DNA of 64,000 nucleotides from Candidatus Zixiibacteriota bacterium (GTDB taxonomy: Bacteria > Zixibacteria > MSB-5A5 > GN15 > FEB-12), in the NCBI GenBank assembly GCA_019038695.1, contig JAHOYZ010000004.1, positions 1 to 64,000 on the forward strand, in the 5' to 3' direction. The notes under the pieces are model-generated. The model saw only the letters and a list, made by a program, of their open reading frames with translations, had not been told where the DNA came from and did not search any database. The translations under genes were made by a program, and so were the position numbers. Positions 35,397-44,831 of the stretch are shown in pieces. Numbering within the stretch: position 1 is the stretch's first letter; every line of letters starts with the position of its first letter.

Positions 35397-35454
35397 AATT
35401 TGTTATTAAAGAATCCCATTTGTCGTTCCCAGTCCTTGGGAAAGGAGATCTTCA

Positions 35455-36648
35455 ATGGCGTCTGTGCGGACAATGGACCCTGATCTGAATCTTATTCACG
35501 ATCTCAGAAAAGCCGGTGGTGACACACTTAACAAATGTTATCAATGCGCAACCTGTTCGATCGTGTGTGACCTCTCCCCGGCCGACAAGCCATTCCCACG
35601 CAAAGAGATGCTAATGGCGCAGTGGGGGCAGACCGAACGCCTGGTTGCAGACCCCGACATCTGGCTTTGTCATCAGTGTGCCGATTGCACCACCTATTGC
35701 CCACGAGGTGCCCGTCCAGGCGACGTTCTCGCAGCAATCCGGAACTTCATATATCGAGCATACTCGGTCCCCGCCTTCATGGGAAAAGCCCTGCCCTCTC
35801 CAGCTGCATTGCCGATCCTGCTGGCGGTGCCCATTGCGATCTTGCTGGCCTGTGTCCTGATGTTCGCCCCGACCGGAGTTGATGGCAGTTATCTATTCCT
35901 GGCAGCAGGCCATACTATTGATTTCAACGTCTTCCTCCCCCACTCCACTGTGGATGTGGTCTTTGTAGGGGCAACGCTCCTGGTGTTCATACTTGCTGTT
36001 TTCGGTTTTACTCGATTCTGGAAAGCGCTAAAAGCTGGCAATCCTGAGGTCAAGATGTCATTCATACCGGCGTTGATTGCTACCATGGTAGAGTTCATTT
36101 CACACAGCCGGTTCAAGCAATGCGAAGAAAACCGACCGAGAGCAACTGCTCATCTTCTGCTGGTACTCGGCTTCGGACTGGCCTTCGCATCGACGATACT
36201 CGTGTTCGTACAGACATTTATCCCGCACTATATACAAGCGTTCTTTGTTGAAGATTTCCATCCTTTCTTCGAAGTCCCAGCCAGTGAGCTTCCGTTTGGC
36301 CTCGCCAATCACATCAAGATACTCGGTATTCTCGGAGGAATAGGTATTCTCGTGGGCACGCTTATGCTGCTCTATCGCCACTGGACCGATGCGGACAAGG
36401 TTGGTGCCAACGGGTATGCTGATTCGTTATTCCTCTACGTTGTGTTCTTTGCTGGCCTTACTGGTATGGCAGCCTGGTTGGTTCGTCTGTCGGGAGCTGC
36501 TATGGGGGCGTATGCGTGCTATTTCGCCCACCTGTTGTGCGTCTTCATGTTGCTGGTCTATTTGCCGTACTCGAAATTCGCCCACATGGTCTACCGCACT
36601 CTGGCTCTGACACATTGCCGGATGATCGGGAGAGAACCGCGAACGTAG
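35455..36648 (+). CDS. qmoC: Quinone-interacting membrane-bound oxidoreductase subunit QmoC
   Basis: Fusion of an HdrC-like ferredoxin part and an HdrE-like cytochrome b. Residues 1-100 carry two [4Fe-4S] motifs (C-YQ-C-AT-C-SIV-C and C-HQ-C-AD-C-TTY-C). Residues 110-390 form about six membrane helices with conserved His (ISHSRFKQC, IKILGILGGIG, CYFAHLLCVFMLLVYLPYSKFAHMVY). QmoC takes electrons from menaquinol for APS reduction with QmoA and QmoB. AAAGGAG lies seven bases before ATG. The gene is divergent from sat and about 21 kb away from qmoAB, unlike the usual qmoABC operon. Confidence 0.93.
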   Translation: MASVRTMDPDLNLIHDLRKAGGDTLNKCYQCATCSIVCDLSPADKPFPRKEMLMAQWGQTERLVADPDIWLCHQCADCTTYCPRGARPGDVLAAIRNFIYRAYSVPAFMGKALPSPAALPILLAVPIAILLACVLMFAPTGVDGSYLFLAAGHTIDFNVFLPHSTVDVVFVGATLLVFILAVFGFTRFWKALKAGNPEVKMSFIPALIATMVEFISHSRFKQCEENRPRATAHLLLVLGFGLAFASTILVFVQTFIPHYIQAFFVEDFHPFFEVPASELPFGLANHIKILGILGGIGILVGTLMLLYRHWTDADKVGANGYADSLFLYVVFFAGLTGMAAWLVRLSGAAMGAYACYFAHLLCVFMLLVYLPYSKFAHMVYRTLALTHCRMIGREPRT

Positions 36649-36803
36649 ACGAAACCATCGCTCTATAAGAATAATCCAAACTTGTCGCCCCAACGAACAA
36701 TTAAAGAGGCGATGCCGTTCTGGATTCGTCACTTGCCTGAACAACATCTGTTTGCTACCATTACGCAGGTAACATCACATTGTCACGGAGGAAACCTCCT
36801 GTT

Positions 36804-38489
36804 TTGAGTGAAAAATACATCTTCCATATGCAAGGCGTGAACAAATTCTATGGCCAGCGACAGGTCCTCAAGAATATCAATCTAAGCTTCTATCCCGGCG
36901 CCAAGATCGGTATTGTCGGCGAAAACGGATCTGGTAAAACAACTGTGCTCCGCATCATGGCCGGTCTCGATACAGAGTTTCAGGGCGACGCCTTCATCAC
37001 GCCTGGTTTCCGTGCTGGAATTGTACAGCAGGAACCAGAGCTTGATCCGAGCCTGACCGTGCGGCAGACGATTGAGTCCGCGTTTGGTGAGACCAAAGCC
37101 CTGCTCAATGAATACAACACTATCGCCGACAGCATGGCCACCCCTATGGAAGATGATGAAATGCAGAAGACAATGGAACGAATGGGGGTCCTTCAGGACA
37201 AAATTGACACTCTGGATGCATGGAATCTCGACCGCGCCCTGAGTGTGGCCAGCGATGCGCTCTGTCTTCCCGATGATGATCGCGTGGTTGAGACTTTGTC
37301 CGGGGGTGAGCGACGCCGAGTGGCGTTATGCAAAATTCTACTGGAGAAGCCGGACCTGCTGCTGCTTGATGAGCCAACCAACCATCTCGACCCCGAAACG
37401 ATTAACTGGCTTGAAGAACAGTTGCGCGAGTATCCGGGCACAGTCATTATAGTAACTCACGACCGCTACTTTCTGGACAATGTCACCAAGTGGATTCTTG
37501 AACTGGAGAGCGGCGCGGGGATACCGTGGGAAGGCAACTACACATCATGGTTGGAACAAAAACTGACCAAACTTGCCCATGCCGAGAAGAAAGACTCTCT
37601 TCGAGCGAAAGCGCTCCAACGGGAACTTGACTGGATTCGACTTAGCCGAGGTGATCGCAACGAAATGGCTCGCGCTCGTATCCGCGAGTACGAACAGTTA
37701 GTAGCTCGCGAAACCGCCAGATCAAAGTCGGGCGAGACAGTTATTCAAATAGCGCCTGGGCCGGACCTCGGTAGTCAGATTGTAGAGTTTCAGGATGTGA
37801 CTATGGGCTATGATGATCACACTCTGTTTGAGAAGTTATCGTTTGGCATCCCGCGTTCGGCGGTAATCGGTTTGGTTGGACCGAACGGGACCGGCAAAAC
37901 CACCCTTCTCAAACTGGTCACCAACGATCTGCAGCCGGTCTCCGGCACCGCAGTGATCGGCAAATCGGTGCAGATAGCTTATGCCGACCAGGAACGGCAA
38001 TCGCTTGATGGCGACGCCAACCTGATTGAAGAAGTAGGCGGCGGACTTGATCATGTGGTCATTGGCGATCGCAAAATCCCCATTCGGCAGTATCTTGCGC
38101 TGTACGGTTTCAAGGGGGCATCCCAACAAAAACGAGCTAGCGAGTTTTCGGGCGGTGAACGCAACCGGTGTCATCTAGCCAAAGTTCTCAAAGTAGGCGG
38201 CAACCTTCTGCTCCTGGACGAACCGACCAATGACCTCGATGTCAATACCCTGCGGATGCTCGAAGAGGCCATCCTTGATTTCTCCGGATGCGTACTGGTG
38301 ATCAGTCATGATCGCTTTTTCCTTGATCGCATATGTACCCATCTGCTGGTATTTGAAGGCGAGGGTAAAGTCAGATGGTACGAAGGCAACTTCTCATCGT
38401 ATCAGGAATGGCGCAGCAAGGAACTGGGCGATCACCTCTTTGAAAACCGCCGCAATCGGTATAGGACAATTGTGAAGGCACAGGCGTAA
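36804..38489 (+). CDS. ettA: EttA-like ABC-F translational ATPase
   Basis: A soluble tandem ATPase of the ABC-F class that acts at the ribosomal E site. Two Walker A motifs (GENGSGKTTVL, GPNGTGKTTLL), two signatures (LSGGERRRVALCKIL, FSGGERNRCHLAKVL) and two Walker B motifs (LLLDEPTNHLD, LLLDEPTNDLD) are present. The arm and linker region matches EttA (LDAWNLDRALSVASDAL, WEGNYTSWLEQK). TTG 36804 (SEKYIFHMQGVNKFYG) gives 561 residues, matching EttA. TTG 36780 would add eight residues and include the GGAGG site. The ribosome binding site lies inside the palindrome GGAGGAAACCTCC. Confidence 0.9.
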   Translation: MSEKYIFHMQGVNKFYGQRQVLKNINLSFYPGAKIGIVGENGSGKTTVLRIMAGLDTEFQGDAFITPGFRAGIVQQEPELDPSLTVRQTIESAFGETKALLNEYNTIADSMATPMEDDEMQKTMERMGVLQDKIDTLDAWNLDRALSVASDALCLPDDDRVVETLSGGERRRVALCKILLEKPDLLLLDEPTNHLDPETINWLEEQLREYPGTVIIVTHDRYFLDNVTKWILELESGAGIPWEGNYTSWLEQKLTKLAHAEKKDSLRAKALQRELDWIRLSRGDRNEMARARIREYEQLVARETARSKSGETVIQIAPGPDLGSQIVEFQDVTMGYDDHTLFEKLSFGIPRSAVIGLVGPNGTGKTTLLKLVTNDLQPVSGTAVIGKSVQIAYADQERQSLDGDANLIEEVGGGLDHVVIGDRKIPIRQYLALYGFKGASQQKRASEFSGGERNRCHLAKVLKVGGNLLLLDEPTNDLDVNTLRMLEEAILDFSGCVLVISHDRFFLDRICTHLLVFEGEGKVRWYEGNFSSYQEWRSKELGDHLFENRRNRYRTIVKAQA

Positions 38490-38515
38490 CAGGCATTGCC
38501 TGGCGGTTTGTTCCC

Positions 38516-39499
38516 CTAGTCAGCCAACCATCTCGCTACATCAGGGGCGTGGTAGGAAATGATGATGTCGGCACCCGCTCGCTTGATGGATGTCAGAATT
38601 TCCAAGGCCAGTCGTCGCTCGTCGACAATCCCACGCTCGGCGGCCAGTTTGACCATCGAATATTCCCCGCTCACATTGTAAGCAGCCACTGGCACGTTCA
38701 GATCAGGCATTGCTTTCGCATTGGCGATGACATCGAGATATGAAAGCGCCGGTTTGACCATTACGATGTCGGCACCTTCATCAACGTCGAGGGCGATTTC
38801 TTTGAGAGCCTCGCGGCTATTGGCCGGGTTCATTTGATACGATGCGCGATCACCAAACTGCGGCGTAGAACCGGCTGCTTCACGGAACGGACCGTAGAAC
38901 GCTGAACAATACTTGGCGGCGTACGCCATGATCGCCACCTCTTCGCTGCTACTTTTGTCGAGTGCGTCCCTGATTGCGGCCACACGACCGTCCATCATGT
39001 CGCTCGGCGCCACCATATCCGCACCCGCCTCAGCATGACTAACTGCCTGACGTGCAAGGAGATCAATGGTCGCATCGTTGTCTATCACGTTGTTGTTCTT
39101 GACAACACCACAATGACCATGATCGGTATATTCGCACAAGCAAACATCTGTGATAACCAGAATATCCGAATTGAACGACTTGATCTCTGACACGGCACGC
39201 TGGATAATACCATCCTTTTTCAATGACGCTGAGCCGGTAGCATCCTTGTTCGACGGAGTACCGAATAGGATTACGCCTGGAATACCTAACTTGAATGCGC
39301 GATCTGCCTCACGAGCAGTCTCGGCAACGGGATAGTTGAAAATGCCGGGCATGCTTGTTATCGGTTCCGGCTTGTCCACGACTTCACTGACAAAGACAGG
39401 GTAGATGAAATCCGAAATCGACAGTCGCGTCTCGGTCGTCAGACGTCGCATTGCTTCGGATCGCCGCAGTCGCTGGGGACGATCATTCGGAAAACTCAT
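38516..39499 (-). CDS. hemB: Porphobilinogen synthase (delta-aminolevulinate dehydratase)
   Basis: Condenses two aminolevulinate molecules to porphobilinogen. Both active-site lysines are visible (AYAAKYCSAFYGPFR and MVKPALSYLD). A cysteine-rich metal site, C-L-C-EYTDHGH-C, indicates the zinc-dependent type. At 327 residues it is full-length. It overlaps the cobA-hemD fusion by four bases and is the last gene of the tetrapyrrole operon, convergent with ettA. Confidence 0.96.
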   Translation of the reverse strand: MSFPNDRPQRLRRSEAMRRLTTETRLSISDFIYPVFVSEVVDKPEPITSMPGIFNYPVAETAREADRAFKLGIPGVILFGTPSNKDATGSASLKKDGIIQRAVSEIKSFNSDILVITDVCLCEYTDHGHCGVVKNNNVIDNDATIDLLARQAVSHAEAGADMVAPSDMMDGRVAAIRDALDKSSSEEVAIMAYAAKYCSAFYGPFREAAGSTPQFGDRASYQMNPANSREALKEIALDVDEGADIVMVKPALSYLDVIANAKAMPDLNVPVAAYNVSGEYSMVKLAAERGIVDERRLALEILTSIKRAGADIIISYHAPDVARWLAD

Positions 39500-41049
39500 T
39501 TGCTTCTCCTCAGGGAATGTGACGAGGCAAAGACCACCAGTTGGTCAATCAAGTCAGGAATAGAGTGCTTTGTAGCCTCAAGAGTAATATCAAAGCCATG
39601 TGAACGTATCACCTTCGATGTAGCCGGACCAATAGAGACAATCGCTGCCGGTGCAATGATATCCTTGATCTTGTCCGGATCGAGACATTTCATCAGGCCA
39701 TCCGCCGTTGAGCCACTGGTAAAGATGACAACATCCGGCGGAAACTCGGCCAGTTTCGCTTTTCTCTCTTCGGCCCATCCAACATGGTGGGTCTCGTAGA
39801 CCGTCATCGGAATCAACTCAGCGCCGACGGAAATAATTGCCTGATCAATATTGTCCACACTCAGATTACCCCGCACACGAACAACGGTCGCACCTCGAAG
39901 AGTTTCAATCTTCTCCAGTTCCTCGGAGAATGCTGCCGTCGTGGCTACCGCCGGAATGAAGTCCGGTGTAATACCATATTTCTTCAACGCCCGTTTCGTT
40001 CCTGTACCAATCACGGCGATCTTGAACGCACCCAACTTTCGAATATCATAACCATGTACCCTGAATTGCGAGAAGAAAAACTCAACGCCATTTTCACTGG
40101 TGAATACTAACCAGGACTTTTCGGTTTGGATATTCTTGAAATTGGTCCATGCTTTCTCGTCTGTGTGTTCTTTCACAGCTATTGTCGGAAAAGCCAGCAC
40201 CTCGGCACCCAGTTCGCGAAGTTGACGATACACCCAATCTGCCTGGTGTGCCGGGCGAGTCACCATCACCCGCAATCCGAACAGGGATTTGTCACGGAAC
40301 CAGTTGAGGTTCTCACGCAACTTCACTGCTTCACCGATAACCAACAATGCAGGAGCTGTAACCTTGTTGGCCCTGACAGTAGTGACCAATTCCGCAAGCG
40401 TAGAGACAAACACGCGCTGTGATGGGAACGTTCCTCGTTCAATGACAGCGGCTGGTACAGAGTCTGAAAGTCCTGACGTCATAAGCTCGGCAACAATTGG
40501 TTCAACCTCAGCAACACCCATATAGATGACGATTGTGCCCTTGGTTCCGCCGGCGATCCAATCCCACGGAACCGAAGAAACCTGCTTGTCCTTGGCCATG
40601 TGTCCGGTGGCAAAAAGTACCCAGGATGCACAACGCCGGTCAGTGGTCGGAATACCGGCATAGGCTGTGGCTCCCACTCCAGCCGTAACGCCAGGTACGA
40701 TCTCGAAGCGTATCTTGTTTTCCGCCAGAAACTCCGCCTCTTCTCCCCCACGTCCGAAGATCAGCGGATCGCTGCCCTTGAGTCTGACAACTATCTTACC
40801 AGCTCGTGCCAACTTGACCAGAAGCTTATTGATCTCATTCTGTCCAATACTCGCGCACCCTCCCCGCTTGCCGACATAGTGTCGCTCGACCGTCGGTGGC
40901 AAAGTAACAATCAGTTCATCGGGAATGAGGCTGTCATAAACAACAACATCACACGCCTGCAATAATTGATGTGCTCTGAGCGTTATCAGACCCGGATCAC
41001 CGGGGCCGGCACCAGCCAGATAAACAATTCCTCGCTCGTCAGTATTCAT
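39496..41049 (-). CDS. cobA-hemD: Fused uroporphyrinogen-III C-methyltransferase / uroporphyrinogen-III synthase
   Basis: The N-terminal 245 residues are SUMT (CobA/SirA): YLAGAGPGDPGLITLRA, VRLKGSDPLIFGRGGEE and VPGVTAGVGATAYAGIP. Residues 255-517 are a HemD-type domain (GLRVMVTRPAHQADWVYRQL, VFTSENGVEFFF, VVIFTSGSTADGL). The fusion makes uroporphyrinogen III and methylates it to precorrin-2, committing flux to siroheme. Such fusions are known in clostridia and other anaerobes. It sits 31 bases after the precorrin-2 dehydrogenase gene and overlaps hemB by four bases. Confidence 0.95.
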   Translation of the reverse strand: MNTDERGIVYLAGAGPGDPGLITLRAHQLLQACDVVVYDSLIPDELIVTLPPTVERHYVGKRGGCASIGQNEINKLLVKLARAGKIVVRLKGSDPLIFGRGGEEAEFLAENKIRFEIVPGVTAGVGATAYAGIPTTDRRCASWVLFATGHMAKDKQVSSVPWDWIAGGTKGTIVIYMGVAEVEPIVAELMTSGLSDSVPAAVIERGTFPSQRVFVSTLAELVTTVRANKVTAPALLVIGEAVKLRENLNWFRDKSLFGLRVMVTRPAHQADWVYRQLRELGAEVLAFPTIAVKEHTDEKAWTNFKNIQTEKSWLVFTSENGVEFFFSQFRVHGYDIRKLGAFKIAVIGTGTKRALKKYGITPDFIPAVATTAAFSEELEKIETLRGATVVRVRGNLSVDNIDQAIISVGAELIPMTVYETHHVGWAEERKAKLAEFPPDVVIFTSGSTADGLMKCLDPDKIKDIIAPAAIVSIGPATSKVIRSHGFDITLEATKHSIPDLIDQLVVFASSHSLRRSK

Positions 41050-41080
41050 AAGCGCGTACCCAATTAGTCAGTCACAAGAC

Positions 41081-41782
41081 CTACTCTTCTGAGCTACTGT
41101 CCGTCTGCTCACCCTTGTCGTCTTCCGGTGGGGCTGGGGCAGGAGCTCCTATCAGAATACGGTGCAGCTCGGTCTCAAGCGCAGCCCCATCCTTGGCATC
41201 AAATAACGTCTTCCAATCAACTTCCACAAAGCGTTCAAAGGCGGCGTGTTTCTGCTCCGGTTTCCCTTTCCAGTGGTTGCGGACGTTCACACGGAACTCC
41301 ACGGCCAACTTGACCAAGTCGTTCCAATGCTTGGGGAAGATATTCTCCAGCACATGTCTGAGATGTCCCGACAAGAACGGTGCCTTGCCATCGGTCGAGA
41401 TCGAGACGGTCATGCAATCTCGCGTTAACACAGCGGGAAAGATAAAATCGCACAAAGGAGGATTGTCCACGACATTCACCGGTATACCAGCCGCCTGGCA
41501 GTCATCATACACCTGACAGTTGACATCCTCATCGTTGCTGGCCCCGATCACCAATCCAAACGAACTCGCATCCTTGGCCTGATACGGACGCTTATGTAAA
41601 GTCAGCAGTTCCTTCCCCGCATAGTATTCAATTCTGTCCTCAACCTCAGGCGCAATCACAGTGATATTCGAATTGTACTCAAGCAACGTCTCAATCTTTC
41701 GCTGAGCGATTCGTCCGCCTCCGACAATCAAGCACTTACGATGTTCCAATGAGATGGCAATAGGTAGATAGGTATTAGCCAT
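41081..41782 (-). CDS. Precorrin-2 dehydrogenase / sirohydrochlorin ferrochelatase (siroheme synthase N-domain)
   Basis: Met8p/CysG-N type enzyme that oxidises precorrin-2 and may insert iron to make siroheme. The Rossmann motif is LIVGGGRIAQRKIETLLE; IGASNDEDVNCQVYDDC and VNVVDNPPLCDFIFPAVL are conserved, as is SISTDGKAPFLSGHLR. The C-terminal tail is extended and acidic (GEQTDSSSEE). It starts four bases after hemA. Siroheme is the prosthetic group of DsrAB, so its place beside the dsr cluster is functionally sensible. Confidence 0.92.
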   Translation of the reverse strand: MANTYLPIAISLEHRKCLIVGGGRIAQRKIETLLEYNSNITVIAPEVEDRIEYYAGKELLTLHKRPYQAKDASSFGLVIGASNDEDVNCQVYDDCQAAGIPVNVVDNPPLCDFIFPAVLTRDCMTVSISTDGKAPFLSGHLRHVLENIFPKHWNDLVKLAVEFRVNVRNHWKGKPEQKHAAFERFVEVDWKTLFDAKDGAALETELHRILIGAPAPAPPEDDKGEQTDSSSEE

Positions 41783-41786
41783 AGTA

Positions 41787-43010
41787 TCACTTCTCCGAAT
41801 CTGAACATTTGCTACACGTGCGAGCGGTTACCCGCACCAATTTCCTAACAAGCGAGCGAGTCGCCTCAGTCAATTCCAATTGCAACTCGGGCGACAACTT
41901 ATCAACTACCGTGGTCAGTGCCTGTTCCCTGAGCTGTTCGAACGATTCCTCGACGGTGGCCGACAACCGCTCGTGTCGAACATGATTGAACCAGTATATA
42001 AATTCGTTTAGACGTTCCTCGACGATTGTCTCGGCCTGCGGTATAGCCGCCTCACGCATTTTCTGCTGCCGACCAACGTGGTCTTTTACATCCTCAAGAT
42101 CAAGAATATCAATGTGCGGATAACGACCCTTTTCGCACTCGACATCGCGTGGGATAGCCATGTCCATAATAATCAGTTTCTTGCCCGGATGGGTGTCAAC
42201 AAATTGGTCAACTATAGCCGCCGTGATAATCGGTTCTTCCGATCCCGTACAGCTGACGACCAAATCGGCGTTCTCCAATAATTCGGACAGATTCTCCAAC
42301 CCACAACCGACACCATCATAACGATCAGCCAAAGTGACCGCTTTCTCTGAGGTTCGATTGGCGAAAACAAAACGGCTATGCGGCATACGCACAAGATTCG
42401 ATGCCGCCAGCACAATCATCTGGTTGACACCGATGAAAAGGATTGATGGCTTTTTCAGACCGTTGATCCTGGTCTTGATAAGATCAACCGAGGCGCTGCT
42501 GATTGAGCAGGCTCCTTTGCCCATCTCGGTCCCGGAACGAATCTGCTTACCCACCCGGAACGCCTGATGGAACAGCCGATGGATGACTTTACCGGTCGCT
42601 TTAACGGCACAAGCGGAGCCGTAGGCTTCTTTCACCTGCCCCATGATCTGGTTTTCACCAAGCACCATTGAGTCCAGACCGCCCGTCACACGGAAAAGCT
42701 GGTCAGCGGCATGACGGTCGCGCTTGGTATAGAAACTCTGTTGCAGGGAGTCGATGTCTATCCCTCTGTTATTGCGATAGAAACTCGCCACGACTTCGAA
42801 CGGATCCGCATTGTGTTCCGCCACAAAGTAGAATTCGACTCGATTGCAGGTAGAGATGATGCACGACTCGATCACTTCCGGCAGATCACTGAAGGTGGCA
42901 TTGGCCTCAGCCAGGTTATCATGCGTAAACCCAAACGGCTCACGTTGCTCAATCGAGGAGGATTTGTGGCTGATGCCACAGACGACCAAACGTGAAGCAA
43001 CCGACACCAT
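41787..43010 (-). CDS. hemA: Glutamyl-tRNA reductase
   Basis: First step of the C5 route to tetrapyrroles. The catalytic Cys is in STCNRVEFYFV, followed by GGLDSMVLGENQIMGQVKEAY, the NADPH domain (SILFIGVNQMIVLAASNL) and the dimerisation helices at the C-terminus. The open frame extends to 43130, but the protein begins at ATG 43010 (MVSVASRLVVCGISHKSS), sharing one base with the upstream stop (TAATG). ORF length is then 407 residues, normal for HemA. Loop residues GVNQM replace the more common GAGEM. Confidence 0.94.
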   Translation of the reverse strand: MVSVASRLVVCGISHKSSSIEQREPFGFTHDNLAEANATFSDLPEVIESCIISTCNRVEFYFVAEHNADPFEVVASFYRNNRGIDIDSLQQSFYTKRDRHAADQLFRVTGGLDSMVLGENQIMGQVKEAYGSACAVKATGKVIHRLFHQAFRVGKQIRSGTEMGKGACSISSASVDLIKTRINGLKKPSILFIGVNQMIVLAASNLVRMPHSRFVFANRTSEKAVTLADRYDGVGCGLENLSELLENADLVVSCTGSEEPIITAAIVDQFVDTHPGKKLIIMDMAIPRDVECEKGRYPHIDILDLEDVKDHVGRQQKMREAAIPQAETIVEERLNEFIYWFNHVRHERLSATVEESFEQLREQALTTVVDKLSPELQLELTEATRSLVRKLVRVTARTCSKCSDSEK

Positions 43011-44716
43011 TACTCTGCTTCCTCGGTTTCGGGCAAGCCCGTGGTCCCGCCGCCCAATACGACGACGTTGTCGAATCCGGCTGTTTTCAGTTGCAATGCA
43101 GCCTGATACGAACGTGGCCCCCGGCGACAAAAAACCAGGATAGGCTTATCGTGATTAATCTTGTCCAAACCGTTCTTGAGGTCGCCTAGTTTTATATGGA
43201 GCAGGTCAGCGACATCAACCCCGACATTTATCGGCATGGCTTCCACTTCTGCTATCTCTCGTACATCAAGCCAGATGGCATTGGCGAATTGCACCAGACC
43301 TTCACCGGGGCCAACAAACTCCATTCCCTTCTCCTGCGCCAGCGCCATTCCGGCCAGGTGGTGTAACGGGTCGAGTGCCTCGCCATACGGAGGAGCGTAA
43401 CCATGTTCGAAATCAAGCAGATCATTGATGGTTGCTTTTCGTTGGAGAAAAGACGAGAATACATCGACCCTCCGGGTGATGTCGCCTTTCCCAACCGCTT
43501 GCAAACCCAGCAGTTGCCTGCTTTCGGTAGCGTAGACCATCTTTAGGAAAACGTTGTTGTTTTCCGGGTAATAATCCGGCTTATCGAGAAAAGCTCCCCA
43601 AACCGTCTGAATATCCATCCCATCGGCAACAGCCGCGCGTTCTGACAAACCCACAGCACCGACGTTAAGATCAAATATCTTCACTAGAAATGCACCCAGC
43701 ACACCTGGAAAAGACGCGTCGTTGCCCACGATATTCTCAGCAATAATCCGACCATGCCGATTGGCCAGAGAACCCATTGGCATAAACACTTCTTTACCTG
43801 TCAGTTGATGGATCGATTCCACACAATCCCCACCGGCAAAAATATCAGGATCGGAAGTCCGCATTTGCGCATCGACTCGAATTCCGCCGGTCGATCCGAG
43901 TTCAAGACCGCAACCCGAAGCAAGTTCTGTCATCGGCTTAACGCCCAGACACATGAACACATAATCGGAATCTATGTCTTCGTTCTCAGATACGGAAATC
44001 GTAGCCTTGCCATCAATGACGGCTACTTTCTCGACCGTGGCTCCGGTCAGGACATTGATACCCTGCCCGATCATCTCAGCCTTCACCAGTGCGGCCATTT
44101 CAGGATCGAGTACGTATGGCAGAAGTTGATCTTCACGCTCAATCAATGTTGTCTCAATACCCCAGAGTCCTCCGGCAGCTTCGGCAACTTCACAGCCAAT
44201 GAATCCGCCGCCAATAATTGTAGCGGCCTCTATCTGTCCGGTCTGGGCCAATTTGCGAAACGTAATCGCATCTTCAGGACTCGTAAAGGTTCTGATATTG
44301 GGACCGTCATCAACCGAAAACGGTACCTTCGCTGCGGTCGCACCCGTAGCCAGCACCAATTTATCATAGCCGTGTTCAAATGTCGTCCCATTGGTAATCA
44401 TTCTGACCGTTACGATTTTCTTCGCCCGGTCGATGCTGAGCACTTCGGCTCCTGTGACCGCCTCGAAACCCTTTGTATTCTCAAAGAACTCCGCATCGCG
44501 AACAACGCCATACGACGTCAGGGTTAGTTTCTGAAAGTTGTCAACGTCACCAGACGCGAAATACGGCATCCCGCATGTCGCATAGGACAGTTGCTCTTCC
44601 TTCTGAAAGAGAGTTACCTTGACTTTCGGATTCCTTCGCATGAGGGTCGCTGCTGTCTTGGGACCCGCCGCAACACCACCAACAATAACTACATCTGATT
44701 TCGTAACTGAGTCCAT
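43010..44716 (-). CDS. CoA-disulfide reductase-like FAD oxidoreductase fused to a rhodanese domain
   Basis: Residues 10-450 are a class III pyridine nucleotide-disulfide oxidoreductase with the single redox Cys in SYATCGMPYFASG, FAD motif VVIVGGVAAGPKTAATLMRR and the NAD motif in TIIGGGFIGCEVAEAA. The C-terminal 110 residues are a rhodanese domain with active Cys in VFCRRGPRSYQ. Related fusions act as CoA-disulfide, CoA-persulfide or NADH-dependent persulfide/polysulfide reductases. GTG 44728 is an alternative start. The gene heads the hem operon and lies downstream of dsrP, suggesting a role in persulfide or elemental sulfur reduction beside sulfite reduction; this role is inferred. Confidence 0.85.
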   Translation of the reverse strand: MDSVTKSDVVIVGGVAAGPKTAATLMRRNPKVKVTLFQKEEQLSYATCGMPYFASGDVDNFQKLTLTSYGVVRDAEFFENTKGFEAVTGAEVLSIDRAKKIVTVRMITNGTTFEHGYDKLVLATGATAAKVPFSVDDGPNIRTFTSPEDAITFRKLAQTGQIEAATIIGGGFIGCEVAEAAGGLWGIETTLIEREDQLLPYVLDPEMAALVKAEMIGQGINVLTGATVEKVAVIDGKATISVSENEDIDSDYVFMCLGVKPMTELASGCGLELGSTGGIRVDAQMRTSDPDIFAGGDCVESIHQLTGKEVFMPMGSLANRHGRIIAENIVGNDASFPGVLGAFLVKIFDLNVGAVGLSERAAVADGMDIQTVWGAFLDKPDYYPENNNVFLKMVYATESRQLLGLQAVGKGDITRRVDVFSSFLQRKATINDLLDFEHGYAPPYGEALDPLHHLAGMALAQEKGMEFVGPGEGLVQFANAIWLDVREIAEVEAMPINVGVDVADLLHIKLGDLKNGLDKINHDKPILVFCRRGPRSYQAALQLKTAGFDNVVVLGGGTTGLPETEEAE

Positions 44717-44730
44717 TCTCTCCACCACAG

Positions 44731-44765
44731 ACCGAAGGGGCTGCCTTCAAGCAACCCCTTCGGGT
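44731..44765 (-). terminator. Strong hairpin between dsrP and the CoA-disulfide reductase gene
   Basis: On the minus strand ACCCGAAGGGGTTGC and GCAGCCCCTTCGGT pair almost completely around a 6-base loop. No T-run follows, so it may act as an attenuator or an mRNA 3'-end stabiliser rather than a full terminator. Confidence 0.5.
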
Positions 44766-44831
44766 CAGAGTATCTAATTCGTACTTTCTTCAACAAGCGA
44801 CCACACCGGCGGTTCCGGTTTCATTACCAGA

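Larger units (their letters stand above)
34750..35454. other. 705-base divergent regulatory region between sat and qmoC
   Basis: No gene is visible. The region is AT-rich and serves both divergent transcription units. It contains a full palindrome near sat (34815-34832), further GTGAAAAA half-sites on the minus strand (around 34903 and 34948), a second palindrome near qmoC (35336-35353) and the qmoC promoter. Its length is unusual for this compact genome. Confidence 0.6.

Noticed and set aside
43754-44527. 257-codon plus-strand frame opposite the CoA-disulfide reductase gene
   Set aside because: Antisense to a clearly conserved flavoprotein; no motif or start signal.
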